DNA of 64,000 nucleotides from Dryococelus australis. Its lineage: Eukaryota > Arthropoda > Insecta > Phasmatodea > Phasmatidae. A model generated the notes under the pieces. The model was not told the origin of the DNA, made no database searches, and saw only the letters and a program-made list of their open reading frames with translations. A program made the position numbers and the translations under genes. This document shows, one piece after another, positions 56,541 to 64,000 of the stretch; the first letter of the stretch is position 1; every line of letters begins with the position of its first letter. Location of the stretch: the NCBI GenBank assembly GCA_029891345.1, contig CM056993.1, positions 277,590,016 to 277,654,015 of the forward strand, read 5' to 3'.

Positions 56541-56790
56541 CTAGGGGCATCGGTGGTATAGTGGTTAGAATTCTCGCCTCCCACCTTGGCGAACCAGGCT
56601 CTATTCCTGGCTGGGTCGCTCTAGGATTTCAACACGTGGAGATCGTGCCGGACAATGCCGCTGGTAGGCGGGTTTTCTCGGGCTGCTCCCGTTTCCTCCG
56701 CCCTCGCATTCCGCCGCTGCTCTATCTTCACCTCCTTTCACCCTCACGGGCGCCGACCAGAAACTCTCAACTCAACTTTTATCCACCTGA
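56541..56790 (+). mobile_element. SINE with tRNA-Gly(CCC)-like head
   Basis: GGGGCATCGGTGGTATAGTGGTTAGAATTCTCGCCTCCCACCTTGG closely follows a tRNA-Gly, with A box (GGTATAGTGGTTAG) and CCC in the anticodon position. A degraded B box (GGCTCTATTCC) follows. The tail GATCGTGCCGGACAATGCCGCTGGTAGGCGGG is the body shared with the other SINEs. Confidence 0.85.
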
Positions 56791-57153
56791 ATAATTCTAT
56801 TATTAATTTCCGTAACCTCTCCCTGTTTAACTGAGTACGATTCGCAAATACCCATGTCCATTTTAATGCCAGTTGATTCGCGTTAAAATGCGCACTATCG
56901 GTAGGCATTTCTAATTCCTTCTTCCCATTCGTTATGTTTAGTTTCTCCGCACGTGAAAAGTTTACATTCCCAAGGAAATTCGAACTAATTTTCATCTGTC
57001 GGCCAAGCGATAAACTTGAAACTGTATAAAAACTTCACTTCTCACTGTAATGCTAACAAAGTAAAAAGCTTTTGATTTCGGTTGCCATCAATGCTTTTGT
57101 GATAAGATGTAAAGACCCGCTACTAATTTCGCCATATGCGACCAGCAATTACT

Positions 57154-57272
57154 TTAATACTCCCGTACATACATAATGGAGCGATAATAATTGTTATAAT
57201 TTACAGGAGCTGTTAATACTCCCGTACATACATAATGCAGCGATAATAATTGTTATAATTTACAGGAGCTGT
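57154..57272 (+). repeat. 59-bp tandem duplication
   Basis: TTAATACTCCCGTACATACATAATG, then AGCGATAATAATTGTTATAATTTACAGGAGCTG, occurs twice in a row (57154 and 57213) with one G/C difference. A young duplication. Confidence 0.95.
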
Positions 57273-57599
57273 TTGACGACTCGGTCTTCAGCGCAGACAA
57301 CGCATCGCCTTGTCACTTGGAGTGTTACATTCAGCGTGGTCAGTCAATAAATGTACGTAAACTGGTGAAAAGTGAACCAACTGTACGTACACTATAGTAA
57401 ATTTTCCCCCTGGGCACCCCTGCATTCATTTCAGCGTTCATACAATTTCGAGCGTTGTGTGAATTGGTACCTTCCTTCGTGATTGCTTTAGGCTACGTCA
57501 GTTGTGGTTTTAGTTTTCATTTTGCGTAAGGATTCACGTCATACATTTTGTATAATTTGATCGGATACAATCTGTGTGTCTAATATATATATAAACGCT

Positions 57600-58130
57600 C
57601 TAAAATATGTAGTGGTGTTGCCCATGTGTTTTATAAAGTATTCCTGGGAAGTGCACGGCAGACCCCGAAGTAAAATGCTCGGCGGGTAAACAGACAGGAA
57701 GGGGCGGTTGCTGGGGTTCGTGGAAGCCCGCCTAGTCTACGTCTGGGTCGGCGAGTACGCTACTACCTGCGCCTAGCCTACTACACATCGAGCACGTCAC
57801 TGACTGATGGCACCCCTTCGTGTCTATGACCCGGGGGTCGGAGGGGAGGTTTCCAGGAAAGGTCCCGCTGGAGAACCGCCCCGAGTTCCCGGAAAGAGCG
57901 AAATAGCACCCCCTTTGACCGCGTGGAAGGGAGGGGGGAGAGGAATAAAAACGAGAGAGGAAGGGTTGAAACGTCGAGCGAGGGTGAGTAGGGGTCGGAA
58001 AGGGACGGCGTTTACCCAGATATCCAGGTCGCAGGTACAGTGCCGCGCAAGAGTGTTCCACCGTCGGCATTCCGGGGACAATTTCCGCATCCACAACTCT
58101 ATGTATAGACTGCTTACGGTTAACTGAACA
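57600..58130. other. GC-rich region, no supported exon
   Basis: GC-rich, with clusters CCCGGGGGTCGG and TTCCCGGAAAG. Frames on both strands (106-133 codons) have no motif and reflect the lack of stops in GC-rich DNA. Possible promoter or CpG island. Confidence 0.3.
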
Positions 58131-58164
58131 CATTTAACGTCCTACTTGTGTTGCACTCTTTTTA

Positions 58165-58260
58165 TTATCTCGACATATGTAACTTTAACATTGCCATGGA
58201 CCTGATCACTTTACTCATGCGTCGGTCAAGTGAAACTGTGAAATTATCTGAAAATTTTAA
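58165..58260 (+). mobile_element. MITE family 1 internal fragment
   Basis: AACATTGCCATGGACCTGATCACTTTACTCATGCGTCGGTCAAGTGAAACTGTGAAATTAT matches the interior of the copies at 2755, 24162 and 53948. The ends are missing. Confidence 0.7.
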
Positions 58261-58321
58261 TTGGTTTTATTTTCAAAATTTGGTAGAACTTAGTCCATTA
58301 CTTATTTTAACTGCAAAACAA

Positions 58322-58400
58322 AATTATATATATATACACACATATGTATATATAATATATGTACACATATAAATATATACATTTATATATAAATCAATGC
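58322..58400. repeat. AT/CA-rich simple sequence
   Basis: Mixed TATATACACA tracts. Confidence 0.8.
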
Positions 58401-59061
58401 TGACATGAAAACAAAAAACAAATAATTTACTTAACATCCCTACTGACAGAGAAAACATACAAAATAATGGAAAAGAAAATAAATCTTAAGAAAGATTATT
58501 TCTTTGCAGATCAGTCGAAATATATTATACAAAACATCTTTACAAAGTGGATATTTATTTAATGTAATAATGTACAACTGCCAGTAAACATAAATCCACC
58601 GATCCTGGAGTTCACCACAAATCCCAAGTCAAAACAAAAAATGTGACCAGAATGAAAACATGTAATGTGAGTGATTTGTGGCAACACAGCTCTGTATAGA
58701 AATGGAAGGCAAGCTTTGTTTTTCTGACTAGACGTCCGAAAAAAAAAAAAAAAAAAAAAAGGCTCTCATTGGAACTTCTAAGATTAAAATCTGTTTGCCT
58801 ATAGTAATTTTGTTGCAAGCAATAATATTAGTCGATTTCTTGTGTTAACATTATTATATTTTTCGTTCCTTTTATGTCGGCGTTACTTTATCTCAGAGTA
58901 TCTGGTAGGTGTCGGCCAACGCATATTCTGCTAGCTTGGCTTTCCGTATTCCAATACACCTTGTGTTTTTCTTATGTTCTTTTAGCCATGCTGTTAATGA
59001 CAGTCAAGTTTCACCACTGCCACACTTGATTTAGTACATCATCTTGTTTCTCCTTTCGGGT

Positions 59062-59302
59062 GTAGGCTATTCACGGTAAAGTTAGCACTTTTTAAGGCCC
59101 TGCTAAAATTTTCCTTTCAATTAATTTCTATCTTTCTGCCACTTTCTAACATAAACATTGCAACATGACTAATGAACACAGTTTATACATTTCACTACTC
59201 TGAAAAGTTAACGCTTGAGGCTGTAATAAGTAATATTTAATAAGGGTTAATCATTTTGAAAGGGCCTTAAAAAGTGCTCACTTTACCGTGAATGGCGTAT
59301 AG
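59062..59302. mobile_element. MITE family 1, copy
   Basis: TAGGCTATTCACGGTAAAGTTAGCACTTTTTAAGGCCCTGCTAA to GCCTTAAAAAGTGCTCACTTTACCGTGAATGGCGTATA. The interior differs from the short form, so it is another subfamily. Confidence 0.85.
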
Positions 59303-59334
59303 TAGTTATTGTTCAGGCCTAATGTGCTTTATTT

Positions 59335-59750
59335 CTACCGCCTAAACACATATTTGCAGCTCTGTCTGTCAAGGAGCGGACAATTCCAGAACGGCTTTAG
59401 TAGCGCGCCTGTGACTGGAGCCTGCGTGTGACTTCCTGTGTGCGTCGCTTGTCTGTGAACTTCGATTGAAATGCCATCCATTACTACGGCAAACAAGACT
59501 ATCGCGTCAACTGAAGCCGCACGCGCCAGCAAAATGGCGTCTGTGGTCAGCGAAATGTTGGCATGCCGTTCGCCAATCAGCGTCTGGTAAACTACTCGCC
59601 GCCCGGCACACCAGCCAATAGGGTGATATTTCACCGCGTTCAGTAGCCAATCAGGCACAATGTCCATCCCAGAGCTTCGCGCAGCAAAGCTTACATTAAA
59701 GGAACTGGCATACCAGGAATGCATCATCAACCTTCAGTAACCTAAGGAGT
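59335..59750. other. GC-moderate spacer, no supported gene
   Basis: A 131-codon minus-strand frame (59335-59730) has no motif I recognise. It lies exactly between two family 1 MITEs. Confidence 0.3.
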
Positions 59751-59752
59751 AT

Positions 59753-59975
59753 ATAGGCTGTTCATGGTAAAGTGAGCACTTTGAAAGCCCTCCCATTTTG
59801 AATAATAGTAAATAAATAAATTTTAATGTAGACTAAGGCGTTAACTTTCGAGCATGGTGGAATCTTCATACTGTGTTTATTACTTACATGGCAATAGTTA
59901 TTTTAAAAGGTGGTTAAAGGGAAAAAAATGGCTGAAAGGAAAAAAGTAACTAGGGCTACAGTGAACAGCCTATAC
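59753..59975. mobile_element. MITE family 1, copy
   Basis: TATAGGCTGTTCATGGTAAAGTGAGCACTTTGAAAGCCCTCCCATTTTG to CTACAGTGAACAGCCTATAC. The right end lacks the AAAGTGCTCACTTTACC core, a small internal deletion relative to other copies. Confidence 0.85.
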
Positions 59976-60034
59976 TTAGTTGTCATATGGGTCTCAACGT
60001 AAGCAGTCGTGTCTATGATTTAAAGTGAACTATG

Positions 60035-60215
60035 GATAGGGTTAGTGAAACTTCGCGAAAATATTTCAAGAGAAGATATATTTCAAAACACTTTAGGGTA
60101 GTTCATCTATCTTGATTGGCTGAACTACTATTTGCTGTTGGGTGCTTAATAGTATTGGAGTCTACCATGTACTACTATTTTTTTCGCGAAAAATCACTAG
60201 CTCTACCTATGGAAT
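60035..60215. mobile_element. MITE family 2-like, short diverged copy
   Basis: GATAGGGTTAGTGAAACTTCGCGAAAATATTTCAAGAGAAGATA to GAGTCTACCATG and TTTCGCGAAAAATCACTAGCTCTACC. Ends and TCTTGATTGGCTGAACTA fit family 2. The middle is shortened. Confidence 0.6.
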
Positions 60216-60528
60216 ATTTCAATGTAAATTTTTTCCCAGGACAGAAATTAAACTCGATATTTTGATGCAAATGGATAAATTTGATCATTGAAATGTAAAT
60301 GTCGTAATTGGAAAGTGCGTTCGATAGCTTAGCAAAAGTCGCTGTAAGCAGCCCTCAGTTTACGGTATTCACTCTTCTGTAAAACAACGTTTTAAGCTAT
60401 AACGACAATGCTGCATCTTTCTTGAAAAGATTGCTGTATTATAACCATATGATCGCCGTTTAAAATTCTGAAACAGAACACACGCGAAGCTTGTATCTGC
60501 GATTTTCAATCACCGTTGCAATGCTTCC

Positions 60529-61192
60529 TAAAGCCCCTGTCACACTGTCAAATTTTCCCCTTCAACTATATTTGAAGACAAAATATGGCCATCAAATTTT
60601 TCCTTCCAACAAATTTTACCAAATAATATTGAATGTGTTTGAAAATGTGTTACACTGTCAAATTTTTTTACTGGTAGAGTATAATTGGAATTATTGCATA
60701 AAAGTTATTTTCATAGAGAGATATTGCTTTTGTTTTTCCATGCAGTCCATTACAAGAAGACATGTAAGTAATGTTGTAATTTATTTTCGCTTTTTTACTC
60801 AATTTCTACATTTTATTCATAAGATATGTTTCCTGCAAAACGAAATAAATGCCTCTGAGTGTTATGTGCAATATTCACTTAAAATTGCATTCATGCCCAG
60901 ACAGCGTCTACATAAATTAATTATCTTCATAACTTACTTCGTTTCCAGCAATTGTTCGTTATTTTAAGTTTCTTGGCGTCCATTTTTGTCGTGCACGATT
61001 CTGATTGGCTGAGTAAATTTTAGAACAGGTTTAACTTTCAAATTTTTGATGGAAACTGAAGCTATCCAACTTTCTCAGACAAAAATGGCGGCTTTGATGA
61101 CTTATCGATGCGTCATATATGTCCAACTTTATTTGACCAAACTTGTTGGAAGTAGTTTGACGGAAAAATCTAACAGTGCGAAAGGGGCTTTA
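60529..61192. mobile_element. Inverted-repeat element, TAAAGCCCC ends
   Basis: Left TAAAGCCCCTGTCACACTGTCAAATTTTCC; the reverse complement of the right end reads TAAAGCCCCTTTCGCACTGTTAGATTTTTCC. About 665 bp. The 158-codon frame inside (60491-60967) runs across the left end and has no motif. Confidence 0.8.
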
Positions 61193-62213
61193 CGGTCGGA
61201 CGTGACATTGAGGTCTTTTATATTGATATTATTTGACTTGCATTCTTGCATACTTCACTTACCCTTGGCACCAAAATTGATGAATTCTGACAGGAAGTCG
61301 TGTTGGCTTCGATAACAGTTATTAGCCAGCTAACCACTTTTAATGTACGTGTATTCCGAATAAGAATTTCATAATTGCCGAAAGTTTTCGGGGTTAATTA
61401 AGCATTAAATAATATTTCAATTAGATTCACACAACATTTATTATTTTGCATTAGTGTACGTGAGTATAATTTTAATTGCTTTTCTTTTTATTTTAGCTTC
61501 TGAAAGTTAGGAACATAGGCCTCATACAAACTTATTGTTTAGACCTTTTTTTAAGGTGAACCTTGTGATAACTATTAACTCAGTTCAAAATTCTATGCCT
61601 ATGAAGTAGTAATGTTGCCCTATTAAACTTTAGTTAAAATAATTATCTAGGAAATCAGTTGTAACCTACAAATTGCTTCTCAAAATGGCGGCACATATTC
61701 CGCAAGTACGCAAGAAGTATACAAATTCGTTTACTTGTATACTTGCATACTTCACTTGCAATTCGGACAGCACTTACGATGTCACTTCTGGGGACAAGTA
61801 CACACAAGTGAGTACTTCAGGCGAATTCGGACACAGCCTTAATGCAGCGGGTGGTTATAAGCTAGTACTCAATCTTAACGTGTAAGCTATTCTCAGGTAC
61901 CTCACTGAAGGGAGGTATTGTTCGGAAAGTAGAAACTTCCCTCTAAATAAGGGCTGAGCTGTGTTTTTCCCAGGAAAGCATGTCGTGCTCGGATTAACCT
62001 GAAAATTGTTCTGCGTCACATTATTACTCCCCGATTCCGGGGTATAACTCTAAAAGATTGGTGGGGCATTACATGGAGAGGGCCACTATAAAAGTCGTGA
62101 CAAATATACGGCTCTGTTGCTTGTTGCTCCCCAGGGTAATTATCTTGCATTTCCCCGCAGTTTTAATTGGGAGGTTCCTATGAGACGATAATCGAACATG
62201 AATACTATCCAAC

Positions 62214-62345
<132 letters not shown>

Positions 62346-62622
62346 TTACGTTGTCCGTTTTTGTACAGAGCATGGCAACAATCACGTGGAAATACGATTG
62401 TTATTGAACAGCGTGTATAGACGTGGCCACACGCGATGTCCTCATGTATGCATGTGTGAATATCGAAAATATTGGTTATTGACAATTTTTTAAAATCTGA
62501 ACCACTACATTACCCGAATTGCCTGTTTCTGGCAAACTTGAGCTACATTTCGCAAGTTGCATTTTAGTGCCCTATATTGCCGTTTTAAGAGTTTTGCAAG
62601 ACGCGTGTTCCCAAACTTCCCT

Positions 62623-62682
62623 TATTATTATTATTATTATTATTATTACTGTGGTTGTTGTTGTTGTTGTTGTTGTTGTTGT
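62623..62682. repeat. (TTA)n(TTG)n trinucleotide repeat
   Basis: About eight TTA units, a short gap, then about nine TTG units. Confidence 0.95.
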
Positions 62683-63546
62683 AACTGGATACAGTTGCCT
62701 AAAACGCGTTTACCTAAGAGACATTTAACCAAAAATATCTTATGACAAGTTAATTTCACACCAAATGATTTTAAGCCAAGTAACATTTATGGCAGATGGT
62801 TTATTATGCCAAGTTATTTTTAACGTGAAATGACATATCTAGGTTACTTTTAGGATACGTGATAATTCTGCAAAGAGTTTCCCGTTCAGCGCTTTTTAGT
62901 CCAAATAATGCTTTGTGACTTCGCAAACTCACTGTTATCGTTTATGTACGATCCGTGACTGTGTTACAACCTTGCCATTTGATTTATTCTGTTGACACCA
63001 AAATAACATAACGACAAATTTCCGCTTTACATGAAACATCGCGTGATACATTACGTACTGGAGGTCATGTATACAGGGGGGAAGGAAACGTTATTTGTTG
63101 CTACTGTATTTGTGAACACCCGAGTGCTTAAAACTGCTCTGATAAATGAAAATATAATATAATACAGTGTTATGTAGAAACGAGTGGTAGCCACAGTTTT
63201 GTGCAATTACCGCGGATAATATGGACTGTTTAATGAATGTATAGAATAATGTCGTGTTAACAATCACAAAAAGGTAGTAGAAAATAGCATATTTTAAATT
63301 TCATTTTGTTTTTGTACGGCAGCTTTACGTAAGAAAAAGTAGGCCTACTTCCTATTTCAGAATTTTCATTGCAATATCACAAATCCTATTAAAGTGGATT
63401 AATAATAAATTAAAAGTACAGAATTAAAAAAAAAAATGGAAAAATTTTGGTTTACAAAATTGGTTGCAGACTAATATAGTTTCTTATAACGTGTAATGTT
63501 GTCGTGATCACTTAGAGTGAATGAAGAGATATAGTCCGCTCTAAAC

Positions 63547-63772
63547 ATCGCGGTCTTGAGAGCCGATGAGGGCGAAGTCAGGTGAGTATGGAGCAGCGCC
63601 GGAATGAAAATGCGAGGGAAACGGGAGATCCCCAAGAAAACCCGCCGACCAACTGCACCGTCCGGCACGACTGCCACTTGCGAAAATCCGGAGTGGACCG
63701 GCCGGGGATTGAACCCGGTTCGTCTCGGAGAGAGGTGAGCAATCTAACAGCTCAGCCACCGTGTGCCTGTGA
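63547..63772 (-). mobile_element. tRNA-derived SINE, copy (reverse)
   Basis: On the minus strand: AGGCACACGGTGGCTGAGCTGTTAGATTGC (A-box region), GAACCGGGTTCAATCCC (B-box region), CCGGATTTTCGCAAGTGGCAGTCGTGCCGGACGGTGC, and the 3' end TCGGCTCTCAAGACCGCGATG. Very close to the copy at 22168. Confidence 0.85.
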
Positions 63773-63922
63773 TCACCTAAAATTTGAAAGAGACAACACC
63801 ATATCTCATAAATATGATTCTTAATGATTCTCATAAATATGAAGCATATTAAAATAATATGATGCTTACTAAAACATGTCGTTGTAACAATTATTTTAAA
63901 CACTATTTCGTCCGAAGTGCAT

Positions 63923-64000
63923 CAGTGGCGGCAGGTGACTTTTGAAACTGGGAGGGCTGTAGCGATCCTAACTCATATCATCACAAATATAATTATTTAA
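63923..64000 (+). mobile_element. hAT-like element, left end (cut by window)
   Basis: CAGTGGCGGCAGGTGACTTTTGAAACTGGGAGGGCTGTAGCGATCCTAACTCATAT matches the left end of the element inside the Polinton ATPase with few changes. It continues past the window. Confidence 0.85.

Noticed and set aside
57732..58133. 133-codon minus-strand frame
   Set aside because: GC-rich sequence with overlapping plus-strand frames; no motif.
60491..60967. 158-codon plus-strand frame
   Set aside because: It crosses the left end of an inverted-repeat element and has no motif.

Overview
This window looks like repeat-rich nuclear DNA from an animal with a large, AT-rich genome, most likely an insect. I infer this from tRNA-derived SINEs of insect type, many MITEs, a Tc1-like transposon, a PIF/Harbinger fragment and a decayed Polinton/Maverick. 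No complete host gene, rRNA or functional tRNA was recognised. Two short stretches (54421-54698 and 17653-17782) could be host or transposon exons.

The main object is a decayed Polinton (Maverick) at about 25436-37669. It is a virus-like, self-synthesising DNA transposon. Reading left to right: a small minus-strand ORF; a minus-strand double-jelly-roll major capsid protein remnant; a plus-strand conserved gene of unknown function; a phospholipase A2-like domain; two small proteins, one glycine-rich and hydrophobic; an adenovirus-type cysteine protease with its His/Asp/Cys visible; a minus-strand zinc-ribbon mini-gene; a plus-strand integrase with DDE residues and a C-terminal chromodomain; a minus-strand packaging ATPase; a plus-strand gene of unknown function; and a minus-strand protein-primed-type family B DNA polymerase. 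Every long gene carries stops or frameshifts, so the copy is dead. The integrase is the best preserved, with two in-frame stops plus one short compensated frameshift. A 1430-bp hAT-like element has inserted in the ATPase gene, and the left end of a second copy of that element closes the window at 63923.

The rest is layered mobile DNA. 1-25.4 kb: a CG-rich inverted-repeat element (568-1145), a broken Tc1 element (about 4090-5660), a 3.2-kb element built of GTGTAAAATTACAC-like arrays (6274-9496) with a short relative (11755-12015), a 40-bp minisatellite inside a non-LTR/SINE-like tail (12250-13015), a candidate solo LTR (13829-14718), a PIF/Harbinger transposase fragment (16651-17065), a tandem repeat carrying TCAAGGTCA motifs (18369-18710) and a reverse SINE (22168-22392). 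37.7-64 kb: a CAGTGAAA-array element (40656-41695), a 9-10 bp minisatellite (45519-45622), two inverted-repeat elements with ...CCTTACACA/AAGCCCC ends (47551-48130, 60529-61192), further SINEs (50128, 56541, 63547) and long microsatellites.

Two MITE families recur across the window. Family 1 ends in TAGGCTRTTCACGRTAAAGTGAGCAC and has at least eight near-complete copies. Family 2 ends in GGGATAGGAAAATTCGCGAGTTC and has at least seven full or partial copies. These, rather than genes, account for most of the recognisable intergenic sequence.
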